The notes below the pieces were generated by a model. It had not been told where the DNA came from. It saw nothing but the letters and a program-made list of their open reading frames with translations, and did no database searches. Below are positions 28,122 to 36,939 of a DNA stretch of 64,000 nt, piece after piece. The translations under genes were made by a program, and so were the position numbers. Each line of letters opens with the position of its first letter. Position 1 is the stretch's first letter. Source of the stretch: Sphingomonas sanguinis NBRC 13937 (GTDB lineage Bacteria > Pseudomonadota > Alphaproteobacteria > Sphingomonadales > Sphingomonadaceae); the NCBI RefSeq assembly GCF_001591005.1, contig NZ_BCTY01000001.1:124001-188000 (forward strand), given 5' to 3'.

Positions 28122-31100
28122 CTAGAAGGCGAACTGAAGGGCCGCGCGCGCCGACAGCGCGACGTTGCCAAGACGTTGTTCGGCGTTGACCTCGCCGCTC
28201 AGGCGAATCTCGCTGGTGCCGGTGATCGCACGGACGCGGCCCACCCAGCCGCCGTCGCGTGCCTCGGGATTGAGGACGAAGGGCGTGCCGTCACCGAAGC
28301 TGGCGACCGTGCGGCCCAGCGTACCCGCGATACGCTCGCGCCGACCGCCCTCGATCTCCAAACGGCTCCACTGGGCATAGCGATTGTCGCCGCCGAAATT
28401 GATGCCCGCCGCGACGCTGGCGGTCAGGGCCAGCTCGTCGCTGGTCCGCTTGCGCACCGTCAGGTCGTATCCGGTGCCGCCGCCGCTCTCGCGGTGAGCG
28501 TCCTCGTTCAACCGGTAATAGTCGACCGCCAGGATCGGTCGCACGTTGAACTGCCCGACCCAATGCTCCCACGAGACCGAACCGGAACCCGAATAGAGCA
28601 TGCCGTTCCAGTCGGCGGTCGCCCGGCGCTGGACCGCTTCGGTTCCGATCACACCATCGAACTGGCGCTGCGAGTCGAAGGACAGGAAAGCCGCCGAAGC
28701 GCGCGCCTGCGCCGCCAGCGCGCCCCAGCGGGCCCGCCAGAAGCCAGCCAGCTCATACTGGCTGTGGTTGACGCGATTGACGGCGGAGCCCTCGTTATCG
28801 CGGCCGCTCATGTAGGACAGCGAGGCCCCGAAATTGCCCGCATCGGTCTTGTGCTCGATCCCGCCGCTGACGCCCCAGCCGCGCACATCATAGCTGCGGG
28901 TCGAACGCGTCCCCTTCGACGCGTCCCAGCCAAGCGGGGTCAGCCAATAGCCCCATTTGCCCTCTTCGCTGAACTCACCCGCCGGTTCGCGAAGCTGCGC
29001 CGCGGCGGCGCGGGACGCCAGGGTCACGCCCTCGAACACGCTGCCGGTATAGTTGGGCAGCATTTGCTCGACCGCACCCCGGAAGGCCGCACCGTCATAG
29101 ATGCCGCGGATCGCATCGGAGAGCTTGGCGTCGCTGCCGATCGCGGTGTCGATCGCATCGAAGGCGCTGACGCCTGCATTGCTCAGGCCCAGTTCGGTCT
29201 TGGCCTTGCGGCTGACTTCGACGGCGATCTCGTTCAGCTGGCCCGCGACGATCGCGCCCTTGTAGAGGAAAGGCATGGCCGAGGGGGCGAGCGTCAGGTT
29301 GCTCGCCCCGGTCAGCGTGCCCGAGCGCAGGACGACATAGCGCCCCGTCACATCCGTCCCGCCCGAGACGCGCAGGGCCAACTGGCTGTTCGCGCCGATC
29401 GTCGTCGCGCCGCCGACCTGGATCAGGTTGCCCGTCGGGTTCGCTTTGTCGAGCGCAACGCTCAGGATCGATTGGTCGCCCAGGCTGAGCGAGGCGATAT
29501 TGGTCACGCCATTGGCGGCGAAGGTGCCGCCGCCGCTGGCGACCGTGACCGCGACATGGGCGGCGTTGGTCAGGCGTCCGGCGAAGATGCCCTTGCCGGT
29601 GATCGCCACAACGTCCTGGCCCAGGCCGGCAAAGTCCGCCACGCCGTTGAAGCTCGCGGTGTCGCCGATGGTCAGCGTGTCCGCGCCCGTCCCGAAGGTC
29701 GCGGTGCCCGCATAGGTGCCGGAGCCACTCATCTCCAGGCGGTTGTTGCCGGTGCCGAAGGTCACGTCGCCGCTGACCGAGCCCGCACCGATCTGAAGCC
29801 GGTCATCACCGCTGCCGAAGCGGATCGCGCCGGTGATGCTGGGCGCGGCGGCGCCGGTCGCGGGGGCGATCTGGCGCACCACCGCGCCGCTCGTGTTGGC
29901 CGACAGGTCGATCGCCGTGCTGCGCGAACTGTCCGCGCCTGCCCCCGCGATGGTCCCGGCATTCTCAACCAGGGTCAGGCCACCGCTGCGGTCGAGGATC
30001 GCCGTGGCACTCGCGCCCGATGCGCTCGCCCGGATCGCGCCGGTGTTGCGGATCGTCGGCACCGACGCGCCCGTGTCGATCAGAACGGCCGTGGTCAGCG
30101 CGGTCGGCGCACCTCCACCGGTCGCGGTCACTGCACCACCGACCGTCAAGTTCGGCGTCGATGCGCCCGAACCGAAGCGGATCGCGGTTGCCTCGGCACC
30201 GTTCGCGGTCGCCTGCACCGTCCCGCCGACCAACACGCCCTGCGCGATCTGCACATTGCCGCCGAGCCCGCCGATCGAGAGAGCGGTCGCGCGGACACCG
30301 CTATAGACACCCGCACCGGTGATCCGACCGTTGACCACCAGCCCCGCCGCCGGAGTCGCGCCCCCGGTCGCGCCGATCACGACGGCCCGCGTCGCCGAGC
30401 CGATCTGCATCGCAGGTGCCGCGCCGTTGGAGATGATATCGGCCACCTTGCCGGTCGCATTGCCCAGCGTGATACCGCCCGCGACGTTGCCGCCGATCAC
30501 CAGGGCCGATCCGCCCTGGAGCAGATCGTCCGGGTCGAGCTTCGACACGTCGGCGGGCGGCGTGGTGTAGCGATAGCCGGTCGAACCGATCCCGCCCTCG
30601 ATGGTCAACGCGCCGCCAATATCGCCATCGACCCGCGCGCCGACCGCACCCTCGCCCACCGCGACGATGCTGCCACCCAGCGTCACATTGCCCGACACCG
30701 CACCGGTCCGCACACCGACCGAGCGATCGCCCAGCACGTTGATCTTGCCGGATTGAACCAAGTTGCCGGTCAGCGGGCCGTTCAGATAGATGCCTGCCGA
30801 ATCATTGCCCTCGATGGTGATCTCGCCGCTATTGGCGATGTTGCCGGTAAAGCCGCCCGCCGTGCGGATGCCGGTCCGCCGCGCGCCTTGGGCGAAGGGA
30901 CCGTCGAGATCGCCGTCCTTGTCGATATCGGTCGGCGTATAGGTCTCGTCGAGGATGATCTTGCCGCTATTGGCAATGTCTCCGGTTACGCCCGCCGCCG
31001 CGCCGATGCCGATCGCGTCATTGGCATCGGTCGTCTGGATGGTCCCGGCATTGGCGAGCTTGTTGTTGCTGTCGATGGTGACGGCGGTGCCGCTGCCGCT

Positions 31101-31271
31101 GGTCACCACGCTGCCCGCCGCCGCGATGCTGATATCCGCCGCCGCGCCGTTGTTGACGGTGGCGGTACGGACAGGCGTCGTCCGCTTGGTATCGATGACG
31201 GTCTGGGCCGAAGCGGCCGTCCCCGCCACCAGGGCAAGCGTGGCGGTCGAGGCGAAGAGCAGGCGATGCAC
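28122..31271 (-). CDS. Autotransporter (type V secretion) with beta-barrel domain
   Basis: A ~1049-residue protein. Signal peptide 'RLLFASTATLALVAGTAASAQ'; a long passenger (about 30-760) rich in repeated Gly/Ala/Thr/Asn beta-helix motifs such as 'IANSGEITIEG' and 'GDVTFGTGNNRLEM'; and a C-terminal barrel from about 780 ending in the OMP-type 'ALSARAALQFAF'. I start at GTG 31271 because AGGGG lies 9 nt upstream and the signal peptide follows at once; no in-frame ATG is closer than 31343. The passenger resembles adhesin/haemolysin-type repeats, but no catalytic motif is visible. Downstream is a strong terminator. Confidence 0.88.
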   Translation of the reverse strand: MHRLLFASTATLALVAGTAASAQTVIDTKRTTPVRTATVNNGAAADISIAAAGSVVTSGSGTAVTIDSNNKLANAGTIQTTDANDAIGIGAAAGVTGDIANSGKIILDETYTPTDIDKDGDLDGPFAQGARRTGIRTAGGFTGNIANSGEITIEGNDSAGIYLNGPLTGNLVQSGKINVLGDRSVGVRTGAVSGNVTLGGSIVAVGEGAVGARVDGDIGGALTIEGGIGSTGYRYTTPPADVSKLDPDDLLQGGSALVIGGNVAGGITLGNATGKVADIISNGAAPAMQIGSATRAVVIGATGGATPAAGLVVNGRITGAGVYSGVRATALSIGGLGGNVQIAQGVLVGGTVQATANGAEATAIRFGSGASTPNLTVGGAVTATGGGAPTALTTAVLIDTGASVPTIRNTGAIRASASGASATAILDRSGGLTLVENAGTIAGAGADSSRSTAIDLSANTSGAVVRQIAPATGAAAPSITGAIRFGSGDDRLQIGAGSVSGDVTFGTGNNRLEMSGSGTYAGTATFGTGADTLTIGDTASFNGVADFAGLGQDVVAITGKGIFAGRLTNAAHVAVTVASGGGTFAANGVTNIASLSLGDQSILSVALDKANPTGNLIQVGGATTIGANSQLALRVSGGTDVTGRYVVLRSGTLTGASNLTLAPSAMPFLYKGAIVAGQLNEIAVEVSRKAKTELGLSNAGVSAFDAIDTAIGSDAKLSDAIRGIYDGAAFRGAVEQMLPNYTGSVFEGVTLASRAAAAQLREPAGEFSEEGKWGYWLTPLGWDASKGTRSTRSYDVRGWGVSGGIEHKTDAGNFGASLSYMSGRDNEGSAVNRVNHSQYELAGFWRARWGALAAQARASAAFLSFDSQRQFDGVIGTEAVQRRATADWNGMLYSGSGSVSWEHWVGQFNVRPILAVDYYRLNEDAHRESGGGTGYDLTVRKRTSDELALTASVAAGINFGGDNRYAQWSRLEIEGGRRERIAGTLGRTVASFGDGTPFVLNPEARDGGWVGRVRAITGTSEIRLSGEVNAEQRLGNVALSARAALQFAF

Positions 31272-31495
31272 GAATAGAGTCCCCTTGGATATGCCTTTGC
31301 CCCTCCAGACGGAGCCGCCGCGCCGAAACCTTGGTCCGCACATTAAATATTTGTCAGGTGCCGCCGCGGTGTTGACGATCGCGCCTCACGGGATCAGAGG
31401 GCGGATCAGGCGCGGGAGCCCCCGCGTCGTTCCAGAAAGCGAGAACATGTCCAGCGACAGTTCCAGTAGCGCCGCACGCCTCGGGGTCGTCCGCT

Positions 31496-31509
31496 AGTTT
31501 CGCGAAACT
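31496..31509. promoter_or_regulatory. Perfect 14-bp palindrome upstream of mgtE
   Basis: AGTTTCGCGAAACT is a gapless palindrome 41 bp before the mgtE start codon and just 2 bp upstream of the leader hairpin. It may be a protein-binding operator. Confidence 0.45.
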
Positions 31510-31511
31510 GG

Positions 31512-31543
31512 CTTTCGTCCGCCCCGGGTCGTGCGGACGAAAG
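31512..31543 (+). promoter_or_regulatory. mgtE leader hairpin covering the ribosome-binding site
   Basis: CTTTCGTCCGC (31512-31522) pairs perfectly with GCGGACGAAAG (31533-31543) around a 10-nt loop. The 3' arm contains most of the AAAGG ribosome-binding site that ends 6 nt before ATG 31551. In mRNA the stem would hide the site, so translation may depend on opening it. No T-run follows, so it is not a terminator. I could not match it to a known Mg2+ riboswitch. Confidence 0.6.
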
Positions 31544-31550
31544 GTTTGAA

Positions 31551-32909
31551 ATGGTCAACGATCTGATTGCCGGTGTCACCGCCGGTTTCCGTTCCTCCCG
31601 GCGCGGCCTGTCCATCGCCGATCTCGTCGATACGCTGCAGTCGCTTTCCATCGAGGAAGCGGCCGACGCCCTGACTCAAATGCCCGACGCCCGCGCCGTC
31701 GCCGTGCTCGACAGCCCGGAACTGCGCTCGGCCGCCGATATCCTGTCCCGCCTGGCCCCGGCCCGCGCGGTCGCGCTCCTGTCGCAAATGTCGGAGGACC
31801 GCGCCGCCGACGTGCTGTCCGACATGGAGGAAGAGGACGCCGCCGCGCTGCGCGCCGGGCTGCCTGCCCCCGTCCGCGCCTCGATCGAAACGCTGCTCCG
31901 CTGGCCACCCGCCAGCGCGGGCGGCATGATGACGACCGAATATGTCGCCGCCTCCGCCGATGCCACCGTCGCCGAGGTGCTGGCGCATATCCGCACCGTC
32001 GAGCGCAGCCGCGAGACCGTCTATTCGGTCTTCCTGCTGGAGCCGCAGGGGCGGCTGGTCGCGACCGTCTCGCTCCGTCAGCTGATCGCCGCCGAGCCGG
32101 AGTCGCCCGCGATCGATCTGGCCCGCGGTCATGATCCGATCACCGTCGCGCCGACCACCGACCGCGAGGAAGTGGCGCATCTGATCCGTCGCCACGACCT
32201 GCTCGCGCTGCCGGTCGTCGACGAACAGGGTCGGCCGATGGGCATCGTGACCGTCGACGACGTGCTCGACGCGCTGGTTGCGGCGCATACCGAGGACACA
32301 CAGAAGTTCGGCGGTGTCGAGGCGCTCGACGATCCCTATCTCGAAACCGGCTTCCTCGCGATGATCCGCAAGCGGGCCGGGTGGCTGAGCATCCTGTTCT
32401 TCTCGGAAATGCTGACCGCCAGCGCGATGCAGCATTTCGAGTCCGAGCTGGAGCGCGCGGTCGTGCTGACCCTGTTCATCCCGCTCATCATGAGCTCGGG
32501 CGGCAATAGCGGCAGCCAAGCGACCTCGCTGATCATCCGCGCCCTCGCCCTGAACCAAGTCCGCCTGCGCGACTGGTGGCGGGTCGCGCTGCGCGAACTG
32601 CCCGCCGGGCTGACGCTCGGCGCGATCCTGGGCGTACTCGGCATGGCGCGGATCACGCTGTGGCAGACCTTGGGCTTTTACGACTATGGCCCGCACTGGG
32701 GTCTGGTCGCGACCACGGTCGGCACCGGACTGGTCGGCATCGTCACCTTCGGCTCGCTGGCGGGATCGATGCTGCCTTTCGTCCTGCAACGGCTGGGCTT
32801 CGATCCGGCAAGCGCCTCGGCACCGTTCGTCGCGACGCTGGTCGATGTCACCGGGCTGGTGATCTATTTCACCATCGCGCTGGCGATCCTGTCGGGGACG
32901 CTCCTGTAA
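31551..32909 (+). CDS. mgtE: Magnesium channel/transporter MgtE
   Basis: A 452-residue inner-membrane Mg2+ channel. The N-terminal alpha-superhelical domain (about 20-125) has the repeated 'LSRLAPARAVALLSQM' pattern. Two CBS domains follow (about 130-260, 'ALPVVDEQGRPMGIVTVDDVL'), then a five-helix pore domain from about 285, with 'LFIPLIMSSGGNSGSQ' in the conserved pore region. CBS and N domains close the pore at high Mg2+. Start ATG 31551 has AAAGG 6 nt upstream, inside a leader hairpin. Confidence 0.95.
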   Translation: MVNDLIAGVTAGFRSSRRGLSIADLVDTLQSLSIEEAADALTQMPDARAVAVLDSPELRSAADILSRLAPARAVALLSQMSEDRAADVLSDMEEEDAAALRAGLPAPVRASIETLLRWPPASAGGMMTTEYVAASADATVAEVLAHIRTVERSRETVYSVFLLEPQGRLVATVSLRQLIAAEPESPAIDLARGHDPITVAPTTDREEVAHLIRRHDLLALPVVDEQGRPMGIVTVDDVLDALVAAHTEDTQKFGGVEALDDPYLETGFLAMIRKRAGWLSILFFSEMLTASAMQHFESELERAVVLTLFIPLIMSSGGNSGSQATSLIIRALALNQVRLRDWWRVALRELPAGLTLGAILGVLGMARITLWQTLGFYDYGPHWGLVATTVGTGLVGIVTFGSLAGSMLPFVLQRLGFDPASASAPFVATLVDVTGLVIYFTIALAILSGTLL

Positions 32910-32910
32910 G

Positions 32911-33036
32911 ATCCTCCCCGGCACGGGGGGTGGCAGCGCGAAGCGATGACGGAGGGGGGGCTTCCGCAAAGGTCATCTGTTGTGGCGCTCCCCCTCCACC
33001 AGCTTCGCTGGTCCCCCTCCCCGTGCCGGGGAGGAT
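32911..33036. repeat. Long inverted-repeat element (sphingomonad-type intergenic repeat)
   Basis: The gap between mgtE and the convergent GH16 gene is bounded by an 18-bp perfect inverted repeat (32911-32928 and 33019-33036). The inside holds further complementary C-rich/G-rich blocks and a shorter stem around 'ACCAGCTTCGCTGGT'. The whole 126 bp could fold into one long hairpin and may serve as a bidirectional terminator. Its style matches interspersed GC-rich repeats I associate with Sphingomonas genomes; copy number must be counted in a genome. Confidence 0.7.
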
Positions 33037-33038
33037 TA

Positions 33039-33896
33039 TCAACGCTTCCAATAGCGCACGTAATCGACCTTCATCACCTGCGGCAGGGCGGCATCATCCA
33101 CGCCCTTCTGCCCGCCCCAGTCGCCGCCGACCGCCAGGTTCAGGATCAGCGAATAGGGCCGGGTGAACGGCCACGCCGCCGCGCCGCCGGGCTGGTCGTT
33201 CTTCACCCGCATATAGGCACGGCCGTCGACCCCGATGGTGATCGTCTCGGGCGTCCATTCCAGTTGGTAGCGATGATAGGTGGTGCAGGCGCCCGCCACA
33301 CGAAGCTGCGCCCCGCGCTGTGTCTTCAGCCGGTGATTGAACGCGGCGGAGTGGACCGTCGCGTGGATCACATCGGGGTCGAAGCCGACCATTTCCATGA
33401 TGTCGATCTCACCGCCATCGGGCCAGCGTGAGCCGTCCATCGGGAGCAGCCAGATGGCAGGCCACATGCCGCGCCCGCACGGCAATTGCGCTCGCACCTC
33501 GTAAAAGCCGTAGCCCAGCGGGTCGCGTGTCACCAGCTTGGCAGAGGTATAGCGCTGTCCGCCCCAATCGGCGGCGTCGCGCGGTGTCTCGGCGCGAGCC
33601 TCGATGACCAATGCGCCCTTTTCGACGCGGGCGTTGGTCCGTTCCGGCCCGGCATAATATTCGAGTTCGTTATTGGGCCAGCCATGCTTGTTCTGCGCCG
33701 TATCCCAGCGCCACCGTCTCTGGTCGATCGTCCGGGTAAACTCGTCGCCGAAACTCGGCCGCCCGGACGGGGTGACCATCGCACCGGTATAGGCATAGTT
33801 GGTAGCGCCTAGCGACGGCGCCTCGGCCTGCTGTGCCAGAGCCGTTCCCGCCGCCAGCAGTGCCACGCCCGCCAGCCACCATGTCGAATATCGCAT
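33039..33896 (-). CDS. GH16 secreted beta-glucanase
   Basis: A ~285-residue secreted GH16 enzyme. Signal peptide 'WLAGVALLAAGTALAQ'; substrate-cleft motif 'NNELEYY'; catalytic 'GGEIDIMEMVG', with the two glutamates of the EIDIxE signature acting as nucleophile and acid/base. It probably hydrolyses beta-1,3(1,4)-glucan (laminarin or lichenan type). ATG 33896 is preferred because AAAAGGGG precedes it; ATG 33914 would add six residues. Not part of an obvious operon; the next gene upstream is an SDR 72 bp away on the same strand. Confidence 0.9.
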   Translation of the reverse strand: MRYSTWWLAGVALLAAGTALAQQAEAPSLGATNYAYTGAMVTPSGRPSFGDEFTRTIDQRRWRWDTAQNKHGWPNNELEYYAGPERTNARVEKGALVIEARAETPRDAADWGGQRYTSAKLVTRDPLGYGFYEVRAQLPCGRGMWPAIWLLPMDGSRWPDGGEIDIMEMVGFDPDVIHATVHSAAFNHRLKTQRGAQLRVAGACTTYHRYQLEWTPETITIGVDGRAYMRVKNDQPGGAAAWPFTRPYSLILNLAVGGDWGGQKGVDDAALPQVMKVDYVRYWKR

Positions 33897-33968
33897 CCCT
33901 ACCCCTTTTATCATTCGGGACAGCGTAGCGTGCGACGATGCCGAACGCCACGCCGTCCCGATCCGACA

Positions 33969-34772
33969 TCAGGTGGCGATGGTAAAGACCGATCCCGAGT
34001 CCACCCGCAGGCCCGCACCGTTGATAAAGCTCGCCCGTTCGGACACGAGGAAGGCGACGGCGGCGGCAACCTCTTCGGGACGGCCACGCCGCTTCAGTTC
34101 CATGCCGGGACGCTCTTCGTCCAGGAAGCTCTCGATCGCTTCGTCGAAGCTGACGCCCTTCTCCTTGGCGCGCTTCTCCATCATTGCATCGGTCATCGGC
34201 GTGGCGATGAAGGCGGGCGACACGGTGTTCACCAGCACATTGTCGCCGCCATAGGCCTTGGACAGACCCTTGGCGAGGCTGAGGATACCGGCCTTCGCCG
34301 CGCAATAGGGCAGTTCCTCGACATAGGGCTGCACCGCGTCTTCGGACGCCATCAGAATGATGCGACCCCAGCCCTTGCGACGCATCGCGGGGATCGCCTC
34401 ACGACACATGCGGACCGCGCCCATCAGGTCGATGTCCAGCGTCTCCTGCCAGCCCTTGTCGTCGATCTCCAGGAAATCGCCAGTCGCGCCGGTGACGCCC
34501 GCCGAATTGACATAGATGTCCGGCTCGCCCAGCCGCTCGCGCACCTCGGCCCAGAGCGCGGCGACATCCTCGGGCTTGGTCACGTCGCCCGTCACCGCGA
34601 TCACCTCGCCCAGCGACGTCAGTTCCTCGACCGCCTGGTCGAGCGAGCCACCCGGCTTATCCGTCAGGGCGACCCGCACTCCCGCCTCCAGCAACAGGCG
34701 GGCGGTTTCCTTGCCCATGCCGGAGTCCGCGCCACTGATCAGCGCAATGCGGCCCTTGATACCTAGATCCAT
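33969..34772 (-). CDS. Short-chain dehydrogenase/reductase (SDR)
   Basis: A 267-residue classical SDR. The cofactor motif is slightly unusual ('SGADSGMGKETA' instead of TGxxxGxG). 'YVNSAGVTG' is the NAG-type motif, and the active site is Ser in 'MASEDAV' with 'YCAAK'. Start ATG 34772 has GAGGAGAGAG just upstream; upstream extension is unlikely. It lies 22 bp downstream of the alpha/beta hydrolase gene on the same strand, so the two form an operon. Substrate is unknown; the ring of sugar genes nearby suggests a sugar or aldonate dehydrogenase, but that is inference. Confidence 0.85.
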   Translation of the reverse strand: MDLGIKGRIALISGADSGMGKETARLLLEAGVRVALTDKPGGSLDQAVEELTSLGEVIAVTGDVTKPEDVAALWAEVRERLGEPDIYVNSAGVTGATGDFLEIDDKGWQETLDIDLMGAVRMCREAIPAMRRKGWGRIILMASEDAVQPYVEELPYCAAKAGILSLAKGLSKAYGGDNVLVNTVSPAFIATPMTDAMMEKRAKEKGVSFDEAIESFLDEERPGMELKRRGRPEEVAAAVAFLVSERASFINGAGLRVDSGSVFTIAT

Positions 34773-34794
34773 CGTCTCTCTCCTCGAAATCCTG

Positions 34795-35541
34795 TCAGGC
34801 GTGATGTCGGTCGGCAAAATCCGCGATCAGTTTGGCAACGACGTCGGCCGCCTCCAGCGGCAGGAGATGCGCAGCGCCCTCGACCACCAAGACCTGTGCC
34901 TTGGCATAATGGGGGGCGTTCCACTGGCGCTGCGCCGCCTCGCCAAGGTCGCCGTCTTCGCCGCCCGCCACGATCAGCGCGGGCATCGCCATCACGCCCG
35001 CCGCCGCCCGCCAGTCCTCCCGGCTGCCGCGCTCCAACCAGCCCGTCCACGCATCCGGCGAAGACCGGCGGACATCGACGATTGCCGCCTCGCGCAGGGG
35101 CTCGGGCAAAGGCTTCGCACTGTTGCCATCGACGAACTCCGCCGCCTGTGCCTCGTTAGCGGGGCCGTCGCGGAACCAGTCGAGCATGTCCTCCCGACGA
35201 TCCTCAGCCATCGGCTCGGGCGCGGGTGGCGAGGCGGCCAGCAGCACGACCCCGCCCAGGCCGGAGCCGTCCTGTTCGCGCGCGGCCAGCAAGGTGGCGA
35301 ACTTTCCACCCATGCTGTGCCCGACCAGAAACCAGCGTTCGGGCCGCCGCGCCGCGACCTCGGCCGCCAGCCAGCCGATCATCGTCGCGACATCGACATA
35401 GCCCTCGTCGGCACGGTCACCGAAACCCGGCAGGTCGAGCGCCACGCAATCGAAACGGTGGTCCAGCCGATCGATGACGCCCGTCCAGGCCTTTGCGCTA
35501 CCACCCAACGCATGGAGCAGGAACAGGGTGGGTCGGCGCAT
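34795..35541 (-). CDS. Alpha/beta-fold hydrolase
   Basis: A 248-residue cytoplasmic alpha/beta hydrolase with oxyanion motif 'LLHALGGSAKAW', nucleophile elbow 'VGHSMGGK' and C-terminal catalytic His in 'VEGAAHLLPLE'. The acid lies in 'VAGGEDGDLGE'. It resembles small-molecule esterases/lactonases, so hydrolysis of a lactone made by the adjacent SDR is one possibility. It is divergent from the aldo-keto reductase across a ~200-bp gap. Confidence 0.82.
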   Translation of the reverse strand: MRRPTLFLLHALGGSAKAWTGVIDRLDHRFDCVALDLPGFGDRADEGYVDVATMIGWLAAEVAARRPERWFLVGHSMGGKFATLLAAREQDGSGLGGVVLLAASPPAPEPMAEDRREDMLDWFRDGPANEAQAAEFVDGNSAKPLPEPLREAAIVDVRRSSPDAWTGWLERGSREDWRAAAGVMAMPALIVAGGEDGDLGEAAQRQWNAPHYAKAQVLVVEGAAHLLPLEAADVVAKLIADFADRHHA

Positions 35542-35743
35542 AGGCGTTCATTCCGATCATTCACGCGGATCAATAATCTGCGGCATGAAGAACCGACCGC
35601 CCGATCGGGTTCCCCCCGACCATGGCCGATAAGTCTTTGAGGTGGCATGGAACCAATCGCGATCTCGACGGGTCGAGCCTCTTCGATTGGCGGTCGCGGC
35701 GACAACGCCTAAAGATCGCCGCCGACACGAGAGGAAACAGTCC

Positions 35744-36826
35744 ATGCCCTTCCCCGCTCCCTATGCCGCCGACCCCGCACGCTATGACGGTCGCATGCCC
35801 TATCGCCGCACCGGGCGTAGCGGCCTGAAGCTGCCCGCGATCAGCCTGGGCCTGTGGCAGAATTTCGGCGGCAGCGACGTGTTCGAGACCGGTCGCGCCG
35901 TCCTGCGCCGCGCCTTCGATCGCGGCGTCACCCATTTCGATCTCGCGAACAATTACGGCCCGCCCTACGGCTCGGCGGAGGAGAATTTCGGCCGCGTCCT
36001 CGCCAGCGACTTCGCCTCGCACCGCGACGAATTGATCCTGTCGACCAAAGCCGGATGGGACATGTGGCCCGGACCTTACGGCGACATCGGATCGTCGAAG
36101 AAATATCTGATCGCCAGCTGCGACCAGAGCCTAAGGCGGATGGGGGTCGATTATGTCGACATCTTCTATTCGCACCGCGTCGATCCGACCACGCCGCTGG
36201 AGGAGACGATGGGCGCGCTGGTCCAGCTGCATCGACAGGGCAAGGCGCTGTATGTCGGCATCTCCTCCTATGACGCAGGGCTCACCCGCCGCGCCGCCGC
36301 CATCCTGGCGGAGGAGAAGGTGCCGCTGTTCATCCACCAGCCGAGCTATTCGATCCTGAACCGCTGGATCGAGCGCGACCTGCTGGCGACGCTGGAGGAT
36401 CTGGGGACCGGCTGCATCGCCTTCTCGCCGCTCGCCCAGGGCATGTTGACCAATAAGTATCTGAACGGCGTGCCGGAGGATGCACGGGCCAGCCGGGACG
36501 GATCGCTGTCGCAGTCGCTGCTGACCGAGCGGAATCTCGGCGCGATCCGGCGGTTGAACGACATCGCCCAGGCGCGCGGGCAGACACTGGCGCAGATGGC
36601 CATCGCCTGGGTGCTGCGCGATCCCCGCGTCACCTCCGCCCTGATCGGGGCCCGCACGGTCGAGCAACTGGACGACTCGCTCGATGCCGTCGCACGGCTG
36701 GACTTTACCAGCGACGAACTGGCGGCGATCGATCAGGCGGCCATGGACGGCGGGATCAACCTTTGGGCGGAATCCTCCGACATTACGGAATTGCCCGCAG
36801 CGCAGGGCATCCCGGCTCACGGCTAG
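35744..36826 (+). CDS. YghZ-type aldo-keto reductase (L-glyceraldehyde 3-phosphate reductase)
   Basis: A 360-residue NADPH-dependent aldo-keto reductase very close to E. coli YghZ/Gpr. Shared blocks include 'LGLWQNFGG', 'THFDLANNYGPPYGSAEENFGR', where Asp and Tyr are catalytic, 'STKAGWDMWPGPYG' (catalytic Lys), 'FYSHRVD' (catalytic His) and 'CIAFSPLAQGMLT'. The enzyme reduces aldehydes, including L-glyceraldehyde 3-phosphate and methylglyoxal. Start ATG 35744 has GAGGAAA 7-8 nt upstream; the longer open frame has no ribosome site. It stands alone between divergent and downstream genes. Confidence 0.9.
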   Translation: MPFPAPYAADPARYDGRMPYRRTGRSGLKLPAISLGLWQNFGGSDVFETGRAVLRRAFDRGVTHFDLANNYGPPYGSAEENFGRVLASDFASHRDELILSTKAGWDMWPGPYGDIGSSKKYLIASCDQSLRRMGVDYVDIFYSHRVDPTTPLEETMGALVQLHRQGKALYVGISSYDAGLTRRAAAILAEEKVPLFIHQPSYSILNRWIERDLLATLEDLGTGCIAFSPLAQGMLTNKYLNGVPEDARASRDGSLSQSLLTERNLGAIRRLNDIAQARGQTLAQMAIAWVLRDPRVTSALIGARTVEQLDDSLDAVARLDFTSDELAAIDQAAMDGGINLWAESSDITELPAAQGIPAHG

Positions 36827-36839
36827 CATTCACGCTGAT

Positions 36840-36896
36840 AAATGCCATAGCGCCGTTCATCCTGACATATTTTGTCACGGTCGGCCTATGGCATTT
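36840..36896. promoter_or_regulatory. Nested inverted repeats upstream of the GH43-like gene
   Basis: An outer 11-bp perfect inverted repeat (AAATGCCATAG at 36840-36850, CTATGGCATTT at 36886-36896) encloses a second dyad TGACA-N5-TGTCA at 36863-36877. The array ends 43 bp before the start at 36940 and probably contains operator or promoter elements; TTGACA appears just downstream at about 36906. Confidence 0.5.
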
Positions 36897-36939
36897 GTCG
36901 GACAGTTGACATAGCCTCTCCCGAAAAGGGGAGAGATGG

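Noticed and set aside
28038..31277. A 1079-codon plus-strand open frame opposite the autotransporter
   Set aside because: It has the Arg/Asp/Gly-rich composition of an antisense shadow, no family motif, and lies wholly over a gene with signal peptide and barrel.
32869..33051. A 60-codon ORF within the intergenic repeat
   Set aside because: It is simply the translated inverted repeat; such ORFs recur wherever the repeat is found.
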